From Porticoccaceae bacterium (lineage in GTDB: Bacteria; Pseudomonadota; Gammaproteobacteria; Pseudomonadales; Porticoccaceae): DNA of 64,000 bases. Location of the stretch: NCBI GenBank assembly GCA_026005035.1, contig BPKH01000008.1:1-64000 (forward strand), in the 5' to 3' direction. Made by a program: the position numbers and the translations under genes. The notes under the pieces were generated by a model. It was not told the origin of the DNA. It searched no databases and saw nothing but the letters and a program-made list of their open reading frames with translations. This document shows positions 26,825-34,431 of the stretch, one piece after another (within the stretch, counting starts at the first letter, position 1; each line of letters opens with the position of its first letter).

Positions 26825-28189
26825 ATGGGCAGACGGGAGGCGAGCGCATACGTCTGCAGCGAGTGCGGCGCCGAGTACCGCAAGTGGCAGGGGCGCTGCG
26901 GGGAGTGCGGCGGCTGGAACACCCTCTCCGAGGTGCGCTTGGGAACCGCGCCCCGGGGCGGGCGTAGCGGCTTCGCCGGGGCGGCCGACGGCGCCGTGAA
27001 AGCCCTCGCCGAGGTGGCGGTGGACGAGGCGCCGCGGCTTCCCACCGGTTCGCGGGAGCTCGACCTGGTGCTCGGCGGCGGCCTGGTCCCCGGCTCCTGC
27101 GTGCTGATCGGAGGAGAACCCGGTGCCGGCAAGAGCACCCTGCTCTTGCAGGTGCTCTGCCATCTGGCCGCCGGCGGCCGCGGAACGCTCTACGTCACCG
27201 GCGAGGAATCTCCCCAGCAGGTGGCGCTGCGAGCCCGCCGCCTGGGGCTTTCCGGCACTCCCGTGCGGGTGATGGCGGAGACCTGTGCCGAGACGGTGTG
27301 CGCCACCGCCGCGCGGCTGCGCCCCGAGGTGCTGGTGGTGGACTCGATCCAGGTGATGCACCTGCCGGAACTGACGTCGGCGCCGGGCAGCGTCTCCCAG
27401 GTGCGGGAGTGCGCCGCCCTGCTGGTGCGCTTCGCCAAGCAGCACGGCGCGGTGCTCTTCCTGGTGGGCCACGTGACCAAGGACGGCGCGCTGGCCGGCC
27501 CCAAGGTGCTCGAGCACATGATCGACTGTTCCCTCTACCTGGAAGGCTCCCGGGACAGCCACTTCCGCACCCTGCGCGCCCACAAGAACCGCTTCGGGGC
27601 GGCCAACGAACTGGGCGTGTTCGCCATGACCGAGCGCGGCCTGAAGGAGGTGGCCAACCCCTCGGCGATCTTCCTGCAGCGGGGCGAGACGATCGCCCCC
27701 GGCAGTGCCGTGACGGTGCTCTGGGAGGGGACGCGGCCGCTGCTGGTGGAACTGCAGGCCCTGGTGGACGACAGCGCGCTCAGCAACCCGCGGCGGCTGG
27801 CGGTGGGGCTCGAGGCCAACCGCCTGGCAATGCTGCTCGCCGTGCTCCACCGCCACGGCGGCCTGGCCACCGCCGACCGGGATGTGTTCGTCAACGTGGT
27901 GGGCGGCGTGCGGGTGGTGGAAACGAGCGCCGACCTGGCGCTCCTCGCGGCGGTGGTGTCGAGCCTGCGCGACCGACCGGTGCCCGCGGATCTGGTGGTG
28001 TTCGGCGAGGTGGGGCTCGCCGGCGAGATCCGCCCGGTGCCCCACGGCCAGGAGCGCATTCGCGAGGCGGCCAAGCACGGCTTCAAGCGGGCCCTGGTGC
28101 CGGCCGCCAACGCGCCGCGCCGCCCGCCGTCCGGCATCGAGGTGCTGCCCGTCTCCCGAGTGGCCGAAGCCCTGGAAGTGCTCGCCTGA
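26825..28189 (+). CDS. radA: DNA repair protein RadA
   Basis: A 454-residue RecA-like DnaB-type helicase that drives branch migration in recombination. The N-terminal zinc finger is CSECGAEYRKWQGRCGECGG. Walker A is GGEPGAGKSTLL, and the RadA-specific KNRFG is present (RAHKNRFGAAN). A C-terminal Lon-like domain (about 310-454) contains VNVVGGVRVVETSADLA. GGGAGGAGG lies ahead of the ATG. It sits next to the DnaT-like/lambda-P-like pair, which may reflect a shared replication-restart theme. A weak hairpin (28193-28214) follows. Confidence 0.96.
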   Translation: MGRREASAYVCSECGAEYRKWQGRCGECGGWNTLSEVRLGTAPRGGRSGFAGAADGAVKALAEVAVDEAPRLPTGSRELDLVLGGGLVPGSCVLIGGEPGAGKSTLLLQVLCHLAAGGRGTLYVTGEESPQQVALRARRLGLSGTPVRVMAETCAETVCATAARLRPEVLVVDSIQVMHLPELTSAPGSVSQVRECAALLVRFAKQHGAVLFLVGHVTKDGALAGPKVLEHMIDCSLYLEGSRDSHFRTLRAHKNRFGAANELGVFAMTERGLKEVANPSAIFLQRGETIAPGSAVTVLWEGTRPLLVELQALVDDSALSNPRRLAVGLEANRLAMLLAVLHRHGGLATADRDVFVNVVGGVRVVETSADLALLAAVVSSLRDRPVPADLVVFGEVGLAGEIRPVPHGQERIREAAKHGFKRALVPAANAPRRPPSGIEVLPVSRVAEALEVLA

Positions 28190-28192
28190 GGC

Positions 28193-28226
28193 GCCCTGGT
28201 TGGCCCGCCAGGGCCGCTGTTAGAAT
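28193..28226 (+). promoter_or_regulatory. Hairpin after radA and extended -10 promoter for cobO
   Basis: A 7-bp hairpin GCCCTGG/CCAGGGC (28193-28199/28208-28214) lacks a T run. TGtTAGAAT follows, with the hexamer at 28221-28226, 32 bp before cobO. The gap is too short for a cobalamin riboswitch. Confidence 0.5.
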
Positions 28227-28258
28227 CGCTTCTCCCGCAGACGCCGAGGTAGGCGCCG

Positions 28259-28861
28259 ATGTCCGAGATCGAAGAGGCCCACCGCCGCAAGATGGCCAAG
28301 CTCAAGGCCCAGGTGGACGCGCGCATCGCCGCCGCCACCGAGGAGCGCGGCGTCTTCATCCTCCTGACCGGCAACGGCAAGGGCAAGTCGAGCTCCGCCT
28401 TCGGGATGGTGATGCGCAGTCTCGGCTACGGCTTCAAGGTGGGGGTGGTGCAGTTCATCAAGGGCGAGCAGCTGTCCGGAGAGGAGATCTTCCTGCGCGA
28501 GCGCTGCCCCGAGGTGGACTTTCACCAGATGGGCACTGGCTTCACCTGGAACACCCAGGACCGCGCCGGCGACATCGCCGCCGCCGAGGCCACCTGGGCC
28601 GAGGCGGCGCGGATGTTGGCGGATCCCAGCTACTACCTGGTGGTGCTCGACGAGCTCACCTACATGCTCAGCTACAAGTACCTGGACGAGGCGAAGGTGC
28701 TCAAGGCCCTGGCCGAGCGCCCCCGGGAGCAGTCGGTGGTGGTCACCGGGCGCGGCGGCGGTGCCGCGCTGCGGGAGCTGGCCGACACCGTCACCGAGGT
28801 CAAGGAGATCAAGCACGCCTATCGGGCGGGCATCAAGGCCCGCAAGGGCGTGGACTACTGA
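28259..28861 (+). CDS. cobO: Cob(I)yrinic acid a,c-diamide adenosyltransferase (CobO/BtuR)
   Basis: A 200-residue enzyme of the CobA/CobO/BtuR type that adds the adenosyl ligand to corrinoids. Walker A is LLTGNGKGKSSSAFGMV; VGVVQFIKGE, MGTGFTWNTQD, LVVLDELTYML and VVVTGRGGG all match the family. It opens a run cobO-permease-ATPase-binding protein with 6-bp gaps or stop/start overlaps. This suggests corrinoid uptake and activation as one unit. The product would serve the class II ribonucleotide reductase encoded 10 kb away. Confidence 0.94.
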   Translation: MSEIEEAHRRKMAKLKAQVDARIAAATEERGVFILLTGNGKGKSSSAFGMVMRSLGYGFKVGVVQFIKGEQLSGEEIFLRERCPEVDFHQMGTGFTWNTQDRAGDIAAAEATWAEAARMLADPSYYLVVLDELTYMLSYKYLDEAKVLKALAERPREQSVVVTGRGGGAALRELADTVTEVKEIKHAYRAGIKARKGVDY

Positions 28862-28867
28862 CCGCCG

Positions 28868-29881
28868 GTGCGCCGCCTCGCCCCGCAGCGCTTCTTCTTT
28901 CTCCTCGCCGCCGCCCTGCCCGCCGCGGTGCTGCTCTCCGCCCTGGTGGGCAGCGCCGCCATCCCGCCGGCCGAACTCTTCGCCGCCCTCCGCGGTGGCG
29001 CTGGGCTCGCTGCGGCCATCTTCTGGGAGATTCGCCTGCCGCGGATCTGTCTGGGGCTCGCGGTCGGCGCGCTGCTCGCGGTGAGCGGCGCGGTGCTCCA
29101 GGGGCTCTTCCGCAACCCCCTGGCGGAACCCTCCACCATCGGGGTCACCGCCGGCGCGTCGGTGGGGGCGGGTCTGGCCATCGCCCTGGGGGGGCCGGCC
29201 CTCGCCCACGCCCTCTGGGGGCTGCCCTGGGTCGCGGCCGGCGCCTTCTTCGGGGGATTGGCGGCGACTCTCTTGGTCTACCGCCTGGCGACGGCCGAGT
29301 ACGGCACCTCGGTGGCCGCCATGCTCCTCGCCGGCATCGCCGTCACCTCTCTGGCCGGCGCCTTCAACGGGCTCCTCTCCTACCTGGTGGACGACGCCGC
29401 GCTGCGGCGGATCAGCCTGTGGCAACTGGGTAGCCTGGGCGGTGCCGACTGGGGGCGGGTGGCACTCGCCGCCGCGGCCCTCGCCCCCTTCGCCTGCTGG
29501 TGGCCGCGCCACGGCCGCTCTCTCAACGCCTTGCTCCTCGGGGAGTCGGAGGCGCGCCACCTGGGGGTGGCGGTGGAGTGGGTCAAGGCCTCGGCGGTGC
29601 TGCTCGCGGCCCTGGGCGCGGGGGTGGCGGTGGCGGCGGCGGGGACGCTGGCCTTCGTGGGGCTGGTGGTGCCTCACCTGGTGCGCCTGCTCATCGGCCC
29701 GGACCACCGCTTCCTCCTGCCGGGGGCGGCCCTCGGCGGCGCCTTGCTGCTGGTGCTGGCGGACGCCGTGGCGCGGGTGGTCCTCGCCCCGGTGGAGCTG
29801 CCGGTGGGCGTGGTCACCGCCCTCCTCGGCGCGCCCTTCTTCCTGGTGCTGCTGCGCCGCCAGCGGCGGAGTCTGCCGTGA
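28868..29881 (+). CDS. FecCD/BtuC-family ABC transporter permease
   Basis: A 337-residue inner-membrane permease with about ten hydrophobic helices, starting at GTG. Conserved FecCD stretches include RLPRICLGLAVGALLAVSGAVLQGLFRNPLAEP, shown here by its parts LAVSGAVLQGLFRNPLAEP and GVTAGASVGAGLAI, and the coupling-helix region GTLAFVGLVVPHLVRLL. The type imports vitamin B12, heme or ferric siderophores. Placement after cobO favours cobalamin. Its TGA overlaps the GTG of the ATPase gene. Confidence 0.9.
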   Translation: MRRLAPQRFFFLLAAALPAAVLLSALVGSAAIPPAELFAALRGGAGLAAAIFWEIRLPRICLGLAVGALLAVSGAVLQGLFRNPLAEPSTIGVTAGASVGAGLAIALGGPALAHALWGLPWVAAGAFFGGLAATLLVYRLATAEYGTSVAAMLLAGIAVTSLAGAFNGLLSYLVDDAALRRISLWQLGSLGGADWGRVALAAAALAPFACWWPRHGRSLNALLLGESEARHLGVAVEWVKASAVLLAALGAGVAVAAAGTLAFVGLVVPHLVRLLIGPDHRFLLPGAALGGALLLVLADAVARVVLAPVELPVGVVTALLGAPFFLVLLRRQRRSLP

Positions 29882-30654
29882 GCCTGCGGGCGCGAGGGGT
29901 CTGGTTGAGGGTGGCGGGCTTCGACCTGCTCGCCGCGATCGATCTCGCGATCCACCCCGGCCAGGTGACCGCGGTGGTGGGCCCCAACGGCGCCGGCAAG
30001 TCCTCTCTGCTCAAGGTGCTGGCCGGCGATTTCGCGCCCAGCCGCGGCGAGGTGTTGTTGGAGGATCGGCGGCTCGCCGCCTGGCCGGCCCGGGCCAGGG
30101 CGCAGCGCTTGGCGGTCCTCCCCCAGCAACAGCACCTGGAGTTCCCCTTCACGGCCACCGAGGTGGTGGAGCTCGCCCGACTGCCCCACGCCACCGGCCG
30201 GCGCCGCGACCGGGAAATCGTCGCCGCGGCCTTGGAGGCGGTGGACGCCCGCTACCTGCAGGCGCGTCCCTACACCCAGATGTCGGGAGGGGAGCGCCAG
30301 CGGGTGCAACTCGCCCGGGTGCTGGCCCAGGTGTGGGAACCCTGCGGCGAGGGGGGGCGCTACCTGCTCTTGGACGAGCCCACCGCGGCCCTCGACCTCG
30401 CCCATCAGTTGCTGGCCCTGGAGCTGGTGCGGCGCTTCGCCGCCGCCGGCGTGGGGGTGCTCCTGGTGCTCCACGATCTGACGCTGGCGGTGCGGGTCGC
30501 CGACCAGCTGGTGGTGGTGGACGGCGGGCGCATCGCCGCCCGCGGCCGGCCCGAGACGGTGTTGGACAGCGCCCTGTTGGCGGCGGTGTTCGGCGTGCGC
30601 GGGCGGCTCGAGCGGCATCCGGAAAGCGGCGCCCTCCAGGTGGTGGTGTGGTGA
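29878..30654 (+). CDS. ABC transporter ATP-binding protein (BtuD/HmuV-like)
   Basis: A 258-residue ATPase. Walker A VVGPNGAGKSSLLKVL, Q-loop VLPQQQHLEFPFTATEVVEL, signature MSGGERQRVQLARVLAQ and Walker B YLLLDEPTAALDLAHQ are all present. The Q-loop region resembles HmuV heme-transport ATPases as much as BtuD, so a heme or siderophore substrate is the main alternative to cobalamin. The GTG start overlaps the permease stop, and the TGA stop overlaps the start of the binding protein. Confidence 0.9.
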   Translation: MSLRARGVWLRVAGFDLLAAIDLAIHPGQVTAVVGPNGAGKSSLLKVLAGDFAPSRGEVLLEDRRLAAWPARARAQRLAVLPQQQHLEFPFTATEVVELARLPHATGRRRDREIVAAALEAVDARYLQARPYTQMSGGERQRVQLARVLAQVWEPCGEGGRYLLLDEPTAALDLAHQLLALELVRRFAAAGVGVLLVLHDLTLAVRVADQLVVVDGGRIAARGRPETVLDSALLAAVFGVRGRLERHPESGALQVVVW

Positions 30655-31526
30655 GGCGCGCCCTCTGCTGGGCCCTCCTACTCCTGCCCCTGGCCGGGGC
30701 GGCCGCCGCCGAGCTGCGGGTGCGCGACGACGCCGGGCGGGAGCTGGTCCTGGCCGCGCCGGCCCGCCGGGTGGTGGCCCTCGCCCCCTCGCTGGTGGAG
30801 ATCCTCTACCACATCGGCGCCGGCGACCGGTTGGTGGGAGCATCCGCCTTCAGCGACTTTCCCCCCGAGGCCGCGCGGCTGCCCCGGGTGGCGGACCACG
30901 CCGGGGTGAATCTCGAGCGCCTCCTCGAGCTCGCCCCCGATCTGGTGTTGGCCTGGGGTTCGGGCAACGGCGCGGAGGCGATCGCCCGCCTCGAGCGGCT
31001 GGGCCTTGTCGTCTTCGTGGCCGAGCCCCGCGGCCTCGGCGACCTGCCGGGCCTCTTTGAGCGCCTGGGGGTGCTCACCGGGCGAGCGGTTTCCGGCGCG
31101 GCTCGGGCCGAGGCGTTCCGCGCCCGCCTCGCCCGCCTGGAAAAGTACGCCCGGCGGCGCCCCCTGCGGGTCTTCTACCAACTGTGGGCGGAGCCCCTGT
31201 TGACCGTCAACGCCGAACACTTCGCCAGCGACCTGCTGGCCCGCTGCGGCGGGCACAACGTCTTCGCCGATGCCCGCCCGCTCGTCCCCCAGGTTTCCGT
31301 GGAAGCGGTGCTCGCCGCCGACCCGGAGGTGATCCTGGTGCCCGCTTTCGGCGCGGGGGAGGGAGAGCGCTGGCTCGCCTTCTGGCGGCGCTGGCCGACT
31401 CTCGCTGCGGTGCGCTCGGGACGGCTGTACGAGGTGCCCGCAGACCTCCTCGCCCGCGCTTCTCCCCGCCTGCTCGAGGGCGCCGAGCGGGTCTGCCGGC
31501 TGCTCGACGGGGCGCGCCAACCCTAG
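30651..31526 (+). CDS. BtuF-like periplasmic corrinoid/siderophore-binding protein
   Basis: A 291-residue class III solute-binding protein with a signal peptide (VRRALCWALLLLPLAGAAAA). It has the TroA/BtuF layout: RRVVALAPSLVEILYHIGAGDRLVG, DHAGVNLERLLELAPDLVLAW, a central helix, and VSVEAVLAADPEVILVP in the second lobe. VALAPSLVEILY and YQLWAEPLLTV match BtuF. It probably captures cobalamin for the preceding permease/ATPase. No TonB-dependent receptor is in the window. Its stop overlaps that of the convergent small membrane protein by 3 bp. Confidence 0.87.
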   Translation: MRRALCWALLLLPLAGAAAAELRVRDDAGRELVLAAPARRVVALAPSLVEILYHIGAGDRLVGASAFSDFPPEAARLPRVADHAGVNLERLLELAPDLVLAWGSGNGAEAIARLERLGLVVFVAEPRGLGDLPGLFERLGVLTGRAVSGAARAEAFRARLARLEKYARRRPLRVFYQLWAEPLLTVNAEHFASDLLARCGGHNVFADARPLVPQVSVEAVLAADPEVILVPAFGAGEGERWLAFWRRWPTLAAVRSGRLYEVPADLLARASPRLLEGAERVCRLLDGARQP

Positions 31527-31888
31527 GGGAGCGGCACCCGCCGGCGCCAGAAAAACCAGAAGGCGGCGGCGAAGAGGCCGTGGTTGGCGGCGATGTGCCA
31601 GCCGCCGCCGACCAGGGCCACCCGCACGCCGGCCAGGGCGAGCAGGCTGTGGAAGGTGGCGAAGAGGCCGAGGGCGAGCCCTAGGGCGGCCGCCTGGCGG
31701 CGCACCGGCCACAGCCAGGCCACCGCCAGGGCGAAGGTGACCGCCGCGGCGCCGTAGTAGAGCAAGTAGGGCAGGGCATCGGGCGCCACCCCGGGGACCA
31801 CGGCGGCGGGATGGGCCAACAGCACCAGCCCCACACTCCCTTCCACCGCTGCGTGGAGGACGAGGATCGCCAGCAGGGCGCGAGCCAT
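31523..31888 (-). CDS. Small four-helix membrane protein of unknown function
   Basis: A 121-residue protein with four hydrophobic segments (MARALLAILVLHAAVEGSVG; LPYLLYYGAAAVTFALAVAW; AAALGLALGLFATFHSLLAL; ANHGLFAAAFWFFW). His residues occur in helices 1, 3 and 4 and could be structural or metal-binding. I do not recognise the family with certainty. The ATG is preceded by GGAGGAATCCCCCC on the coding strand. It ends convergent with the btuF-like gene, and its upstream region contains a REP-like repeat copy. Confidence 0.65.
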   Translation of the reverse strand: MARALLAILVLHAAVEGSVGLVLLAHPAAVVPGVAPDALPYLLYYGAAAVTFALAVAWLWPVRRQAAALGLALGLFATFHSLLALAGVRVALVGGGWHIAANHGLFAAAFWFFWRRRVPLP

Positions 31889-31987
31889 GGGGGGATTCCT
31901 CCTCGACCTGTGCTGCCAGCTTGGCACGTCGCTTGGGTTCGCGCAAGCCGCAGGGGGCCGCCGAGATGCAGGCGCCGTGGGGGTGAG

Positions 31988-32020
31988 CTCCGGATTCCGC
32001 CTCGCTCCATCCGGGCTACG
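31988..32020 (-). repeat. REP-like palindromic repeat, copy A
   Basis: A 33-bp element (minus-strand orientation) with outer arms CCCGGAT and ATCCGG around GGAGCGAGGCGGA. Nearly identical copies occur at 35625-35657 and 58676-58708, all in intergenic DNA. Confidence 0.75.
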
Positions 32021-32137
32021 CGCCGTCCGCACGGCCTCCGGCGGCGGCTGGCCGGTCTCGGGGCGCCGCGGGCCCTTGTCGGCGGCGAGGGGACGCTGTT
32101 ACCTTGGCCTTAGCTGCGCTCGCGGTGGGAGTCGCCC

Positions 32138-32350
32138 ATGCAGAAGCTGCTCATCATCCTCGGCCTGGCGTTGCTGCTCCTGGGGTTTGCCTGGCCCTGG
32201 CTCAAGGAGCTGCCCCTGGGTCGGCTGCCGGGGGACATCGCCATCGAGGGGAAACACTTCCGCATCTACTTTCCCCTCACCACCATGCTCCTCGTCAGCC
32301 TGGTGTTGAGCCTTCTCTTGAGCGCCCTGTCCGGCTGGTGGCGGCGCTAG
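32138..32350 (+). CDS. DUF2905 small membrane protein
   Basis: A 70-residue protein with two hydrophobic helices separated by LPLGRLPGDIAIEGKHFRIYFP. This loop motif is the hallmark of the DUF2905 family, widespread small inner-membrane proteins without a known function. ATG follows GGTGGGAGTCGCCC. No operon partner is obvious; the next gene is on the opposite strand 3 bp beyond its stop. Confidence 0.85.
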   Translation: MQKLLIILGLALLLLGFAWPWLKELPLGRLPGDIAIEGKHFRIYFPLTTMLLVSLVLSLLLSALSGWWRR

Positions 32351-32353
32351 CGC

Positions 32354-32773
32354 TCAGGGCAGCTTGATCTTGCCGCCGCCGGGCAGCCCCCCGGGGAGGC
32401 CGCCGCCCAGGCCGCCCGGAACGCCTCCGCCCAGGCCGCCCTGGCCGGGCACGAGGATCTGACTTTGCATCTCCCGGCGCAGCTCTTCGAGCTGGCGCAC
32501 CGTCTCCTCCGCCGCCCGACGGGCCGCCTCGGCGAACTGCTCGGCGGCTTCGGCGAGGCTTTTGGCGTCCAGCTCGAAGGCGATGGGCAGGGGGCTCGCC
32601 CCCAGCAGGATCTGGGTCTCGCCCCGGTAGAGGACGGGGCGCGAGGGGTCGGGTTCGCCGGTGCGGGTGACCGGGGTGAGCCGTTTGATGACGCCCACCG
32701 CCAGGTCGGTGAAGGTCTCCTCCCGGTAGAGGGCGTCGGGATTCATGCGGATCGGGTCGTCGTCGGGCTTCAT
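32354..32773 (-). CDS. Conserved hypothetical protein with a glycine-rich tail
   Basis: About 139 residues. The first 65 contain MNPDALYREETFTDLAVGVIK and GETQILLGASPLPIAFELDAKSL-like sequence. A helical, charged middle follows (AAEQFAEAARRAAEETVRQL), then a low-complexity tail of repeated G-G-(L/V)-P-G-G ending in KIKLP. I do not recognise a function. The N-terminal block looks conserved and soluble. Start choice: ATG 32773; a GTG at 32785 would add four residues. The Gly-Leu-Pro repeats suggest a flexible or aggregation-prone tail. Confidence 0.6.
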   Translation of the reverse strand: MKPDDDPIRMNPDALYREETFTDLAVGVIKRLTPVTRTGEPDPSRPVLYRGETQILLGASPLPIAFELDAKSLAEAAEQFAEAARRAAEETVRQLEELRREMQSQILVPGQGGLGGGVPGGLGGGLPGGLPGGGKIKLP

Positions 32774-32993
32774 CGCTTGGTCCACGATTGGCTGGCGTCA
32801 CGGGACCGCTACCCTACCAGATCCCGCGCCTTCTCGCAGGCGCCCGCAGCGAGCGGCCCCGCCCGCTGCCCTTGGCCCGACTCCCGCGGGCTCCCGCGGG
32901 CGGGCCCAGCCGGCGCGCCCTGGCCGCCGCCTGCGGCCGTGGTAGCCGTGGTACGTGGTACGATGGACGGCGAGCGTCTATTGCGGAGTCCCC

Positions 32994-33335
32994 ATGTCCC
33001 TGTCCAACTTTGCCGAGCTGCTCCAGGCCTGGGAGCAACGCGCCCGCGAGGAGCGCGCCAAGGTGCGCTTCGAGGTGGCCTGCTACCGGTCCGACGAGCT
33101 CAAGCTGCGCGCCCTCGCCGAGGTGTTTCACCTCCCTTTCGAGGAGGTGGTGGCGAGCCTGCTCCACCACGCCCTGCTGGCGGTGGAGGAAAAGATGCCC
33201 TACGTGCCGGGGGAGAAGGTGATCCGCGTGGAGGATTCGGGCGAGGTCTACGAGGACGTGGGGCCCATGGCCCGCTACCTGGAGGTGCTCAGGCGCCTCA
33301 AGCGGGAGCGCCGGGAAGGAGTCGAGGCCGACTGA
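32994..33335 (+). CDS. Conserved small soluble protein of unknown function
   Basis: A 113-residue protein, mostly helical: MSLSNFAELLQAWEQRAREE, RALAEVFHLPFEEVVASLLHHALLAVEEKMPYVPG, and a C-terminal GEVYEDVGPMARYLEVLRR. The PYVPG...YEDVGP layout resembles small gammaproteobacterial proteins that are sometimes labelled type 1 pili tip component. Nothing here supports a pilus role: there is no signal peptide. The middle resembles a DNA-binding or ribbon-helix-like segment, but this is weak. It overlaps the convergent GNAT-C39 gene by 38 nt at the 3' ends. Confidence 0.6.
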   Translation: MSLSNFAELLQAWEQRAREERAKVRFEVACYRSDELKLRALAEVFHLPFEEVVASLLHHALLAVEEKMPYVPGEKVIRVEDSGEVYEDVGPMARYLEVLRRLKRERREGVEAD

Positions 33336-34431
33336 GGATCACCGCCGCGCGCAGTTGGCGGCGGCCGAAGCGCGCCATGCGGGCGAACTCGTCGCGGGCG
33401 ATGGGCACGTACTGGCTGTCGATGCCGGAGGCGCTCTGCTCTTCGGGGTCCGGGTCGGGGTCGTGGACGTAGATGCAGTCGGCGTCGTGGCCGCTCATCG
33501 CCACCCAGTGGGGCGCCTTGCGGCCGTCCATCCGATAGGTGCTGATCAGGATCAGCGGCACCGCGCCGCCGTCGAACCGCTCCACCAGCTCGGCGGCGCT
33601 GAATTCCCGAACCGCCACCGGTAGCCGCAACTGTTCGGCCTCGGCGGCGAACTCGCGGTGCACCAGCTCGATCACCCGCCGCTTGGCCGCCACTCGCACG
33701 CTCTCCAGAAACAGTGGACCCGCCTGGTTGACCCACACCTCGGCGGCGAGCCCCCGCCGCGCCGCGGCCAGGGCGAGTCCCACCGGGTGGCAGCCGCCGT
33801 GGCCCGAGGTCATGAAGATGGTGGTGGCCTCCCGCCAAATGCGCAGCTCCTCCCAGGGTTCGCACCGCCGTTCGGGCGCGAGGGCTCCCAGGGCCATGAG
33901 CAGGGCGGCGGGGCCGCAGGTAAAGGGGGTGGTCTGGGCGCGCCAGGGCAGGGGGCGGCTTCGCGCGTTGGGGGGGATTTCGCGGATACACTTCTGCATC
34001 CGCAGGGCGTCGTGGTGGTCCTCGTAGTAATCGCGAAAGAGGCCGAAGGGGCGGTAGCCCAGCTTTTCGTAGAGGTGGATGGCGGCGGCGTTCTCCACGT
34101 CCACCTCGAGGCGCAGGTAGATCCGCCCCGCTTCCCGGGCGCGCCGCTCCGCCTCGCGCAGGAGCGCCTCGGCGATACCCCGGCCCCGGGCGGCGGGGTC
34201 CACCGCCAGGGAGTAGAGGCGGGCGAGGCGGGTGCCGCGGAAGAGCACCACCAAGCAATAGCCGAGCAGCACGCCCTCGGGAGATTCGGCCACCAGGAAG
34301 ACACGGTGCTCGGCGGCGAGCCAGCGGCGGAAGCTGCGCCGGGTGAGGCGGTCGGTTGCGAAACAGCGGTCCTCCAGCGCCACCAGGGCGGCGAGGTCGG
34401 CGGCGCGCGCCGGGCGCAGCCGGACGTTCAA
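33298..34431 (-). CDS. GNAT acetyltransferase fused to a C39-like papain-fold peptidase
   Basis: A 377-residue bifunctional protein. Residues 1-150 are a RimI-like GNAT domain: SLAVDPAARGRGIAEALLRE (acetyl-CoA loop near 82-85), then VDVENAAAIHLYEKLGYRPFG. Residues about 165-370 are a C39-like cysteine peptidase: TTPFTCGPAALLMAL with Cys172, KAPHWVAMSGHD with the catalytic His, and IYVHDPDPD. The TTG start overlaps the stop of the upstream M14-like peptidase gene (TTGA), so translation is coupled. With the adjacent RimK-like ligase it forms a ligase/acetylase/two-peptidase set, suggesting synthesis and trimming of a peptide or modification of a protein. Substrate unknown. Confidence 0.85.
   Translation of the reverse strand: MNVRLRPARAADLAALVALEDRCFATDRLTRRSFRRWLAAEHRVFLVAESPEGVLLGYCLVVLFRGTRLARLYSLAVDPAARGRGIAEALLREAERRAREAGRIYLRLEVDVENAAAIHLYEKLGYRPFGLFRDYYEDHHDALRMQKCIREIPPNARSRPLPWRAQTTPFTCGPAALLMALGALAPERRCEPWEELRIWREATTIFMTSGHGGCHPVGLALAAARRGLAAEVWVNQAGPLFLESVRVAAKRRVIELVHREFAAEAEQLRLPVAVREFSAAELVERFDGGAVPLILISTYRMDGRKAPHWVAMSGHDADCIYVHDPDPDPEEQSASGIDSQYVPIARDEFARMARFGRRQLRAAVILSRPRLLPGAPA

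Noticed and set aside
28190-28258. Cobalamin riboswitch before cobO
   Set aside because: The gap is only 69 bp and has no B12-box-like sequence; a cobalamin riboswitch needs about 200 nt.
28868-31526. Heme uptake (HmuTUV) as the first choice for the ABC importer
   Set aside because: The ATPase has HmuV-like features, but no heme-degrading gene or heme receptor is nearby, and cobO directly upstream together with the BtuF-like binding protein favours corrinoid. Heme stays an alternative.
32881-32900. Tandem CTCCCGCGGG repeat
   Set aside because: Only two 10-bp units in a GC-rich gap; likely chance or slippage, with no array.
32994-33335. Type 1 pilus tip component label for the 113-residue protein
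   Set aside because: No signal peptide, no pilin-like beta strands and no fimbrial genes nearby; the label seems to be inherited annotation.
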